Source of the DNA: Kingdonia uniflora
Lineage: Eukaryota; Streptophyta; Magnoliopsida; Ranunculales; Circaeasteraceae
Assembly: GCA_014058105.1 (NCBI GenBank)
Contig: JACGCM010001011.1
Coordinates: 253,501-317,500 of the forward strand
Direction of reading: 5' to 3'
Length of the DNA: 64,000 bases
A model generated the notes under the pieces. That model was not told where the DNA came from, did not search any database, and worked only from the letters and a program-made list of their open reading frames with translations. How positions within the stretch are numbered: the first letter of the stretch is position 1; every line of letters begins with the position of its first letter. Of the stretch, positions 47,378-59,542 are shown in pieces. The translations under genes were made by a program, and so were the position numbers.

Positions 47378-47975
47378 AGAAAGGTATATTATTTTTCGAT
47401 GAAATGGAACTTATTTGAGATACAATTGAATAGAAACCGTTTTGATGTTTATTGTTCATATTAATTAAGTATTCATTTATTGGCGTGTTATAATATTTCC
47501 ATTGTTGTAAAAACATTTAGTATCTCGGCAATTTCTCTATATAACAAGTAGAATTTAGTTCATTAAAATTGTTGCTTCTGTACTCTGAAACATGTGTGCC
47601 AAGGTACACACAGGCAGATATATAACAACTTGAAGTATGATGTATTTACTCTTCACCATTAACGAGCACGCTTTTTCTTGAATGCGAAGAAAACGCAATC
47701 GGTCGTCCATCACTATTTATATTCCTAAAATGTCCTACATATTATTTCATATTTTACATTTGAAACGAAAATCTTGGTAAGAATAGAGGGTAAATTCGTC
47801 GTTTAATTTATACAAAAACGAATAACATAATAGAGGAATGAGAGATTTACACGTGTCCCTACACTGTGCTCCTACAACTCGTCCGTACACTGTTCTCCTG
47901 CATAAAAAAAAAATATACAGCTTTCTCTCTGTCTGTGTGAGAGCAAAGGTTTGTGTGTGTGTGAGAGAAACGAGG

Positions 47976-48726
47976 AAAAAAATTTGATCTCTCTAAAGAG
48001 ATCATATTTTGATCTCTTATAATCAAAATTTGTCACGTGGCAGGAGAGAGAAAGTCTTAAGAGACCAAGTTAACTCCAACTTAACACATTTTTGGCTTTT
48101 ATTATTCCTTTCCTAATTTAATAAATTATTTTCTCTATCCAACTTTTAAATAAAAACATATTATTTTCTCTATCCAACTTTTAAGTCCAAAACATTTATA
48201 ATCCAACTTAACTCTGCAGGTTACCTTCCATTTGAATCAAATGGAACAAGACCACTCTTGATTCTTCTAACGGTATAGAGCCTTAGTAGTAGTTTGTGTT
48301 AATATTAATGGGGAAAAACTTTAAAGTTAGATGACATTTAATGGCTGATTTAACAATGTTTTTCCTCCTTAAGAACATCATATACGGCATACCTAGATAG
48401 AGTGGTTGACCGGTAATTGCTGCGGCATACTAGCTCGAACTTGAAATAAATGAAACTTATGTAATGGAAGTTCCGTAACACATGCCACAACTACTAGAAT
48501 CGGCTAAACATAGAATTGTTAATTCACATGCTAGATGTAGGTATTTAGAGGAGAGGGAGAATATTTAATTAATTTAAAATCAGAAAATGTTTAAAACTTA
48601 AAAGGCCAAAAAGGTGTTAAGTTTTGAGTTAACTTGGTCTCTTGAGATTTTCTCTCTCCTGCCACGTGGCAAATTTTGATTAGAAGAGATCAAAATATGA
48701 TCTCTTTAGAGAGATCAAAAAAATTT
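47976..48726. mobile_element. Long-TIR non-autonomous DNA element (about 750 bp)
   Basis: About 130 bp at 47976-48110 is repeated in inverted orientation at 48598-48726. Shared motifs are AATTTGATCTCTCTAAAGAG, CACGTGGCAGGAGAGAGAAA and GAGACCAAGTTAACTC. The middle 490 bp is unmatched and non-coding. Long inverted ends suggest a Mutator-like MITE or a foldback element. I could not find a 9-10 bp target duplication. Confidence 0.7.
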
Positions 48727-49994
48727 CTTAAAAGATGGGCCCTTCTTACTCACAGAAAAATGTAATTTACTCATGACCTGAAATCAAATTCTCACCCCAG
48801 GTATTAGGGTTTCGTTCTTAGTTTCTTGTTGAACGTGTTATCACCGCATATTTCATAATGCTCAGTTTGGAGTAAAAGTGTGTATGAAGCATTTATAGCA
48901 GCATGGTTGAGACGAGAAGTGTTCCAAACCTGTGGAGAGCATCTTCACTCCAGTATGGAAATTTTCATAAATTGTTTCAGAGTGATGTCAAGGCTTGGGA
49001 CTAGGCAAGCTCCAGAAATCCACTAGGAAAGTCTTATCGATAAATTATTTATTAGATTTGCACGCCCAACTTTTATATTAATAATATCCCCTGAGGAGTT
49101 TGGACTTTAAAACTCTATACTGAAGCCACGATGAAGTTGTTTGAAAGATCCCTTGTTGCTGCTGTTATGAAGAAGATACAAATTTGTACGGTCAGTACTA
49201 TCACTTCATCTTTTTATTCCAACCCACAATCTACAATTTCTCATTAGAGATAGATGCAAATCAGGGAACCTTGGAATATAAGAAGCCAAGGATTTGTTCG
49301 ATAACACAATTCAAATGCAATCCTCTGCCTTCGATTGTCCCATTCACTCAACTGTGAGTGATCAGCATGTTGAAACAGTATTCCACTGTAATTACAATGT
49401 TTAAAGCAATGGATTCCGAGGGAATTAAAGTTAATAATGTTACACTTGTACCTTAATCAATTATTTTTACCAAATAGGTAAGGTTAATTTCGAGTTTGAT
49501 ATTATTGGAAATGTAATAGCCTAATTCCAGGAATCGGACTTAGACTTTACACCAGATGTGTTTAGAATGCTCAATAACAATGAATAATAATTAACAAGAC
49601 AATTTAGCGTGGAAAACCTTTGAATAGGTAAAAAATCACGACTTCTCTTGAAGATTTTGAGAAAGAGGGAATGATATTATTGAGATTGCTAGCTTATTAT
49701 AATAAGTGTTCTGAGTGCGGGGAATGTTCGAGTGAGGATTCCTCCGTCTTTCATCTAGAATTTTTTGGTCCTATTTATAGGTCTTATAATATGACCATTT
49801 GACGACCATTTAAGATTCTTGATGATAGACGTTACAAAATATATGTTAGATATTCTTTGACCAGATTGTGTAACGAGCTGATCCTGCTTATCTTGTAACG
49901 GCTTCATTGATGATGTTGTGTCTATTGACTCGAACTGTTGATGTAGAAGTCGAATAGTGATGACTGAATATTGAATATGTCTTTAGTAGTGTTT
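48727..49994. other. Intergenic, no gene recognised
   Basis: AT-rich. A GTGGAAAACCTTTGAATAGG then AAAAAATCACGAC segment (about 49612) resembles a GTGGAAAATCCT...AAAAAATCAC segment of the solo LTR (45145-45175). This may be the remnant of another LTR, but no ends or duplication were found. Confidence 0.3.
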
Positions 49995-50320
49995 CATGTA
50001 TGTTGATGAGCTCGAGGATGAAGTATGAGTCTGAAATACAAAATAAGCTTATTACAAGATGGCTCTCAACCAAGAGTACGAGAAGTATCATGGGCGAGTG
50101 GTGTTGGTTGAGAAACTTGTGTTATTTCTTATGTTGTTGTCTTAATTTTGATCGTTCTACAAATGTGCCACGCACTTTATTGATGAGGTCGAAAGTTTGT
50201 ATGTAGTTCGAAGATGAAGCATGAGTCTGAGATGCGGAATAAACCACTACAACCGCCCCCTCTCAGCAAATAGTACGAGAAACCTTGTGGGGGAGTGGTG
50301 TTGGTTGAGAAGTATCATTA
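49995..50320 (+). repeat. Diverged direct repeat upstream of the small-gene region
   Basis: A segment with ATGAAGTATGAGTCTGAAAT, then AGTACGAGAA and GAGTGGTGTTGGTTGAGAA (about 50015-50115) recurs as ATGAAGCATGAGTCTGAGAT ... AGTACGAGAA ... GAGTGGTGTTGGTTGAGAA (about 50210-50315). Both copies are similarly open in one frame (MGEWCWLR / VGEWCWLR), but this could follow from the shared DNA. Confidence 0.6.
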
Positions 50321-50483
50321 ATATTACAGTTAATATCTGGGAATCATTTCCAATGCATATTCATGAGTATCTATTTGTGGCTTTTGGGTTTTCGAGAACC
50401 AATGGTTCTAGTCAATGTTGTTTGTATGGGAAATTCTTCTGATGTTGGGAATTTGAAGAGTCAACTTTGAATGTTGATCGCAG

Positions 50484-51240
50484 TATAAAAGGCATTCTGA
50501 GGTGAGTGTGATGAACCAAGTCTTCTTCTCTGATTTTATTCTCTGAGTTTGTTGTTGTACTTGAAATCTTCTATTGTGGAGAGGATGGTGACTACAAGGA
50601 ATCAGGCTCAAAATTCTAGGATTTGTAGGAAGATGGAAGAACTGTGCATCAGGTATTTTGGATACCAGCTTTTGTATCTGCCAACGCCAATTCATGTCTC
50701 CCACCTATTATCATATGTACTATGAAGAAGTGATGGAGGCGGGGTATGACCATTATTAGATGGTACGTTTCCACTATCTGTTGACATCTGAGGTGGAGTA
50801 CCGATGGGCTTCAGTTGCTGGCAGAGGAGGTTGTGACAACTCAAAATAAAGCCGCAGGCGTTTGTCCGAGGGAGTCTCATCGGTACCCTGGGAATGAGTG
50901 GGTCTTGTTAAAGAAATAAGACCTTCCGTTTGTCTCTAGCATGCGGGGAGGTGGGGGTTATGGTGGAAGAGGTGGTAATGTTGGAGGTTTTTCTTCCAGG
51001 GACCATAGATATTGGCCCTGAAGAAGATATTTCATCTGTAATTCTCAATTCTATTGTTTCCTGTTCCTTGCAGCATGGGATCAAAGTTTGAAGTTACTTG
51101 AATTTTGCATCTTCTTCCCCGTTGACTGCTGAAAGGCATTTCAAACTGTAACTGTGTAAAGTATTTTAGTAGATTTGTGTGAAACATTTTGTTATCTGTG
51201 AAGTATTTTGTAAGAGAAATTTTTGAACAAATAAAATGTC
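50484..51240 (+). other. Gene-like unit of unknown function (TATA to poly(A) signal)
   Basis: TATAAAAG at 50485 is followed about 100 bp later by ATG (50585) opening MVTTRNQAQNSRICRKMEEL, with a possible CAG/GTATTT donor. Further on, an open segment reads LQLLAEEVVTTQNKAAGVCP, and a glycine-rich stretch encodes MRGGGGYGGRGGNVGGFSS before a stop at about 51019. AATAAAATG at 51230 could be a poly(A) signal. Frames change between pieces, so introns or decay must be assumed. I do not recognise the product. The N-terminus resembles that of the next unit (MVRTRSQ). Confidence 0.25.
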
Positions 51241-51755
51241 TTTGTTCTGGTATCTTGATTCTTTGTATCGAACTTGTTTGTGCAGTTTTCTATTGTAAAA
51301 TAGGAGTCTGCAAATAGGTGTTAGTTTATCATGGGGTATGATGATGAAAATCAAGCTGAAAATGTGGTTAGGTTTGAAAAATTATAGGAGTTCGAAAATG
51401 TGGTGATAGGAAGTAGATAATTTATGTAAGATGACTGGGTTGCTAAAAAGGTATATGGTTTTTTTTTTTTTTTGATCTGCATCTTTGAACTGGATAAAAG
51501 AATGCCTCGAATTGTGGAAAAAATTGATAAGGGATGTAGGTGTCACCGCTGGATTTGCTTAACTTTGTATGTTGTCATCTGCATATTTGCTCGTATAAAA
51601 TATGAGGAGATATTTCATAATATAGAAAGAATGACCTGTCACAATATTCTAGATTTGTTTGTTGATATTCTGCTGTCCCAAAAATTTTCTTAAAAAAATA
51701 TACCCTTCAGTAAAATCTGTGGGGTGATCTGAATTTGCAAAGATCTTCCTAGTGA

Positions 51756-51763
51756 CTATATAA
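51756..51763 (+). promoter_or_regulatory. TATA-like box before the 136-codon ORF
   Basis: CTATATAAATTGGG lies about 60-75 bp upstream of the ATGs at 51815 and 51833. Motif and spacing only. Confidence 0.35.
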
Positions 51764-51814
51764 ATTGGGATTCTTGGCTGCTATGTCTTGTATCTTTTGT
51801 AGGATTAATTTGAT

Positions 51815-52222
51815 ATGAAGGTGCAAGCAACCATGGTGAGGACGCGCTCGCAGCGTGTTCGTCATGCAGCAGACGGTAGGTTTCATATCAAGGTTACTGA
51901 ACTCCATGAACGATATTTTTGTCGTTTGCCTTATGATGCTGTGTTACCGGAATGGCCATTGAATTTGATCGGCCTGGATGCTAAAGGCAGGCGTGCAGAG
52001 TATAATCACTTTATTTGGTGCAATGTGTTTCGTAGGTCGCTACTGGATGCCACTATGCGAGAGATGACTGTTCGACAACTCGCATGTGACAAAATTGTTG
52101 AAGAGGATGCAAGGGCAGCACGAGGAAAGATAATTCTCTGTGGGGAAGTGAACCATCCAGGCTGCTTTAGATGTAATTATAGAATTCTGCAAGATCGAAC
52201 TGTAAAAGTTTACAATAAATAA
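51815..52222 (+). CDS. Uncharacterised protein, intact 135-aa ORF
   Basis: One uninterrupted frame, starting MKVQATMVRTRSQRVRHAAD. The ATG at 51833 (MVRTRSQ) is an alternative start, 129 aa long, and resembles the start of the preceding unit. The N-terminus is basic. The middle has LHERYFCRLPYDAVLPEWPL and FIWCNVFRRSLLDATMREMT, and the C-terminus carries two close cysteines in NHPGCFRCNYRI. It has no signal peptide or membrane segment. The DNA is clearly less AT-rich than its surroundings, which supports real coding. AATAAAGC at about 52310 may be a poly(A) signal. I do not recognise the family. It may be a small host gene, a first exon, or part of an unrecognised element. Confidence 0.4.
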   Translation: MKVQATMVRTRSQRVRHAADGRFHIKVTELHERYFCRLPYDAVLPEWPLNLIGLDAKGRRAEYNHFIWCNVFRRSLLDATMREMTVRQLACDKIVEEDARAARGKIILCGEVNHPGCFRCNYRILQDRTVKVYNK

Positions 52223-52610
52223 GTAGTTTGTTAGCAGTAATCTGTTTGTGTGATCTATTTTATGGAGAACGAGGCATGTTTGTTATTTTTCTCTTAAATG
52301 AATAAGAATAAAGCATTCTATTTTACTGTTTGTGTACAGATATTGTGGATGGCAGTTGTATGATTTTAACAACTATATAGATATCTTCAAATTTTGAATG
52401 CTGAACTATTTTAGGAATGTTGTATGATCTTGGTAAAGTATAAAAGTAAGGTGATTGGTCATTTGTACTGTGTTGAGACAGATGTGATGACAATAGACGT
52501 TATCACAGAAGTCATGATGACTCTGTGTACCCAAAAAGACGTGCTTGTAGATACAGTAGGGATGGTTGACACGCGTCTGAAAGAACTATTATTTCAAAAA
52601 CCGAGGGAGA

Positions 52611-52619
52611 GTATAAAAA
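52611..52619 (+). promoter_or_regulatory. TATA-like box or coding coincidence at 52611
   Basis: GAGTATAAAAACTC is the third TATA-like motif within 2.1 kb that precedes a gene-like segment. It lies inside another open segment, so the call is weak. Confidence 0.2.
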
Positions 52620-52656
52620 CTCGTATCTTTCTCCCTCATAAATTATCAACAGTTGC

Positions 52657-54298
52657 AGAGAGATAGAGAAAAAAGTTGTACAAATCCCATTTCCACAGAG
52701 AGGAAACGTTTGAGTTCTGAGTGTGATTTGAGAGAGAGAAGTTCATTGGGTGATAAAAAACTGTCTAAAAAGCGTCAGGAGCGGTCATCCTCAGGAAAAC
52801 GTCCGGATAAAGCAGAAGATTGTTGCCCTTCAAGTACAGGTTGGTAATTTGTGACTTTGCTTATTTTATTTGTGTTTGCTAGTACTAGGGCTGCAACTTT
52901 TGTCCGAACTTCCGGTTTTTTTCGATTTTCGATTCGATATTTCCAATTTTGGAACCATATTTTGCAATTCCGATTTCTGAAAATCCGATTTCCGAATTTT
53001 TCCAAAAAAAATTCGGATCATAATCGGATAGTTGTGTGCAATTCCGAAATTCTGAATTTTTCGATCCAATTATTCCGAATTATTCCGATCCGATTATTCT
53101 GAAAACCATCCGATTCGATTATTCCGAAAAATATTCTGAATATCCCTCTAATCCGATTTAATTCCGAATAATTCGAATTGAAACATAAAACATTAGACAT
53201 TAATATTCTTAACCTAGGGCATTCTCCACCGCCTCTTCTTTTCTATTCTCCACTGTCTCCATTCTCCACTGCCCTCCACTCTTAAGTTAAATCTCTACCG
53301 CCTCCACTCCCTCTACTCTTAAGTTAAATCTCCATTGCCTCCATTCTCCATTCTCCACTGTCTCGATTTTGATTCGCAGCGAAGAAGAAAAGTTAAATCT
53401 CTTCTCTGGCTTCAGTTTTCCTCTGGCTTCGATTTTGAATCTTTGATTCTTGGAGAAGTGAGTAAGAAATATTACATAAAGGAATATAGTACATCAAAAC
53501 CAATATGCCATTTATTAATTGTTTTATGATTATCCTTCTTTTTATGTGCAGCTAAATCTGGTTCTACACTCAGACGTAAACGTCGTAGGAGTCGAAGACT
53601 AGAAGCAGAAGTATGACGAGTTAAACACAAAATACGAAGAAGCACAGAGGAAGTTGAATGAGAAAGATAGGAATGTAAGTTTATTTAGAGGAGAATTTCT
53701 ATGTCAGTAAATTTTTTAAGGAGAGTTCATTTTTTGTTAGAGGAGATTTTCTATGACAATAAAAAAAATTATATATGCCTTTTAAATATTTTCAATTTTT
53801 TTTATAAAGGAGTAACTATTAGCAATATTGTTGAGTTGTTTGTCGACTTCGTTAGAGATTTGAACATATTATTGTCGAAATCAATAATAATGTACATTGT
53901 CACAATTGTGCTAATAATGTGGTAATAATGCCCTCAATAGATTGTCGATTTTATTTGATGTTGACAATTTATTGTCGACAAATTAGATAATCGACAATAT
54001 CAAAATTGCTATAATCGATTCAAATTACGAAATTGTCGATAGAGGTATATATCGACAATTATTTTGTCGATTCTGGTAAGTCTCGACAATATGGTTGTCG
54101 AAAATGGTGGTTGTCGACAATTAATTGTCGACTTTCAAAAAACCAGTCGACAATTTTTTGATTCAGTCTCTGACTAGCTCTTATGTACTTTGATTTTGTG
54201 TGTTTTTACTGTTTATGTATATATAAACCCATGTTTGATAGGTGAATGCTACTCATGACAGGTGGTACGCCAAATATATTCACGAAACCAACAGGCTT
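52657..54298 (+). pseudogene. Basic/coiled-coil protein gene fragment, three exons (frameshifted)
   Basis: Three exons fit together by splice sites. Exon 52657-52839 has a charged segment (RDREKSC, KKLSKKRQERSSSGKRPDKA) and donor ACAG/GTTGGT. Exon 53552-53674 starts after TGTGCAG, reads LRRKRRRSRRLEAE (nuclear-signal-like) and continues, one frame off, as YDELNTKYEEAQRKLNEKDR, a likely coiled coil, with donor AAT/GTAAGT. Exon 54242-54298 reads VNATHDRWYAKYIHETNRL with donor CTT/GTAAGT. Exon phases agree at both junctions, but the middle exon needs a 1-nt shift and has an in-frame TGA. Upstream, a possible arginine/serine-rich piece (DNRRYHRSHDDS, about 52470) may belong to it. Family not recognised. 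Confidence 0.4.
52883..53215 (+). repeat. Degenerate TTCCGAATTTTTC-rich repeat in intron
   Basis: Starts ACTAGGGCTGCAAC and consists of many variants of ATTCCGA, TCCGATT and ATTCGATT. The start resembles hAT-type ends, and the same kind of unit (CCGGTTGCACCCCTAG) occurs in the RID2 array. No matching second end was found. A compositionally odd repeat called from sequence alone. Confidence 0.45.
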
Positions 54299-55192
54299 GT
54301 AAGTTGTCGTGTGACTTCAAATTTTCTGTCATATAGGAGGAATTATTGGATACAATCCCATTAATCAAATACATCCATTCAGTCAGACGAAAATATGGAA
54401 TCAAAAGTAACAGACAATTAACCACAAATGAAAACGAAAAAAACACCGTTTTTCATAACAACTTTAATTACATAAGATTTTATGGGTCACAGTTGTACAT
54501 CATGTATGTCATTAGATTGTTCAAAACAGACACTACACTAACAACCCCAACATTACTAAGTACAGTCTACAGGTCCCCAATCCCAAACATATTCCCTTCA
54601 ATCAGATTCTTCAGAAGATGACTCCCGACAGGTTTTCAGCTATTCTACAAATCTATGCATGCTTGCCTTTCTCGTTCTGCAACTTCCAATGCTTCCATAC
54701 GTAATACTACTTGGGACCAAAATAGTTCGTCAACCTCCATTACGGGGGGAGACTATGGGAATTACTTCATTATCGTAGCCATCATGTTCCCCGCCAAAAC
54801 ACCCATGGAATATATTACACACCCAGTCAATAAACCCCATATTTGTGACATAAACAGGTTTCAATGAGTTATATTGTCGACAACCCCCAAAATCGAAATT
54901 TTTTGCCGATTTATGGGGTTATCGAAAATAAAATTGTCGACAACCCCAGAAATCGATTTCTAGGGCATTCGACAATAAAATTGTCGACAATCCCCTAAAT
55001 CGATGGCAAATTGTCGATTTTTGGGGTTGTCGACAATTCATCGACAATTTTTGTCGACTTCGACATTATTATCGTCGATTTCAGATGTATTCGACAATAA
55101 TTTTGTTGATTGTTGATTGCTGTGTTGTACGATACTGCTAAATTGTCGTATGGCGACATTTCGACAATAACATGTCGATTATGTAGTGTACG
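53840..55192. mobile_element. Region with two TGTCGA/TCGACA-rich blocks, possible CACTA-type element
   Basis: About 13 TGTCGA/TCGACA motifs occur in 53840-54155 and about 12 more in 54873-55185, many as ATTGTCGACAA, separated by 700 bp without them. Dense short subterminal motifs in both ends of an element are typical of CACTA (En/Spm) transposons, where transposase binds them. Read on the minus strand, the right block ends CACTACATAATCGACATG at about 55188, a CACTA-like terminus. No matching CACTA terminus was found on the left, and the exon at 54242-54298 lies between the blocks. The element may be one degraded insertion or two. Confidence 0.4.
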
Positions 55193-56307
55193 AAACTTTT
55201 TAAATTTATAGAGAAGAAATTCGCACACCACTGACCTGTTGGTAGATGTTGGAATGTTGAATTTTTTGGTAGATGTTGGAAATGTCGTCCACTAGCCTGT
55301 TAAATCAAGCAAAATCAATACCCCTAGACAAATTACGTCTGTAGCACAGTTCCAACATCATGTTCACAAAATACAGTTTTCCAACAAGGATATAAACTGA
55401 GAAAAAATTGTACCTTAACCGGAGGTAGAGAAAGAGAGAGAGTGAAATTTCAATGGGAATTTAAAATTTGGATTGAGAGAGACTGAGTAATTGAATGTAG
55501 GGAGAGAGAGAGAGAGAGTGAAATTTGAATTTTGGATAGGGAGAGGTTTAGAGAGAGTGATTGAGTAGAGTCAAGAGTGAGTGAGTGACGAGTTGGTGGA
55601 GTGAGTGAGTTGAGTGAGATGCCACATAGGCAAATGGAGAGTTGAGTGAGCTGCCACGTCAGATAGGTGTGAGGTTGGGAGGGGAATCCTCTCCCGCCAC
55701 CTATACCTATACATTATTTTCCCTCTCAAAAATATCACTGGGTGGTGAGGAATGAATGTAGCATTTTTGAGCGTATGCGAATCCTCTCCTAAAAAGAATT
55801 AACAGCCTGGTTCCATTTGGTACGGAAAATGTTTGTGACCTGAAATATTTTCCGTGATTTAGGCAACTAATGACTACACATTCCTGGTGGATTTTGATAC
55901 GCATTCTGCAACCATACAGATTATAGTAGCTGAACCGGCAAATGAATATCTACAACCCCAACAAAGCCAAACTATTCTACTGTTAGAGCTTGATTTTGGT
56001 CAAGATACATCTTTTAGAAGCAAACTACTCTGGAAGTTTATGCTTAGAATTGCACATCAATATAATATCACACAACAAATACTGAATAAAATGCTTAGCA
56101 ATACTTTCAGAATTCATGCAGGAAGAGCATCAGGAAAAAAAACGAAATTAAAGGAAAATTAGTTCACAACATCCATGGATAACATCATAATTCATACTTC
56201 ATTTAACAACCTTGACATAATCTAATCAATCATCCAGAGACCATCCAAAACTTGCATAAGACGAGCAATATTCCAAGAAAAGACATTCATAAAGAGGGGA
56301 ACCAAGC
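55193..56307. other. Intergenic between TGTCGA region and RPS18
   Basis: Contains (GA)n and (GAGT)n simple repeats at 55425-55640 and the motif GCCACGTCAG (55653). A plus-strand open segment at 55887-56162 (LVDFDTHSATIQIIVAEP) is unrecognised and may be chance or another relic exon. The RPS18 3' UTR must lie in the right-hand part. Confidence 0.35.
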
Positions 56308-59444
<3,137 letters not shown>

Positions 59445-59447
59445 GGC

Positions 59448-59455
59448 TAGGGTTT
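59448..59455 (-). promoter_or_regulatory. Telo-box in RPS18 leader
   Basis: AAACCCTA on the minus strand, three bases before the start codon. Telo-boxes are common near the start of plant ribosomal protein genes. Confidence 0.6.
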
Positions 59456-59514
59456 CTCCTTCTGTCTCTCTCAAAGTTTGAAAGCGGCTTTAAAGCGTAT
59501 GAGACGAACCTCAA

Positions 59515-59523
59515 AAACCCTAA
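59515..59523. promoter_or_regulatory. Second telo-box-like motif upstream of RPS18
   Basis: AAACCCTAA on the plus strand, about 70 bp upstream of the ATG and 20 bp from the end of the Harbinger element. Orientation is opposite to the first box. Confidence 0.5.
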
Positions 59524-59542
59524 GAGTATATGTATGATGGTA

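Noticed and set aside
49540..49990. A second solo LTR near 49.5 kb
   Set aside because: It shares a short GTGGAAAAxCCT/AAAAAATCAC pattern with the solo LTR at 45031, but no TG/CA ends with a target duplication could be found.
50240..50262. Left CACTA terminus for the TGTCGA region (CACTACAACCGCC)
   Set aside because: Only CACTACA matches the right end, it lies 3.6 kb from the left block, and no TGTCGA motifs are near it.
54531..54548. Alternative CACTA terminus (CACTACACTAAC) between the TGTCGA blocks
   Set aside because: Only seven bases match the right end and the flanking triplets differ (AGA and TAC).
55887..56162. 91-aa ORF upstream of the RPS18 3' end as a terminal exon of the coiled-coil gene
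   Set aside because: A plausible AG acceptor exists, but nothing links it to the exons at 52657-54298 across the TGTCGA region, and no family is recognised.
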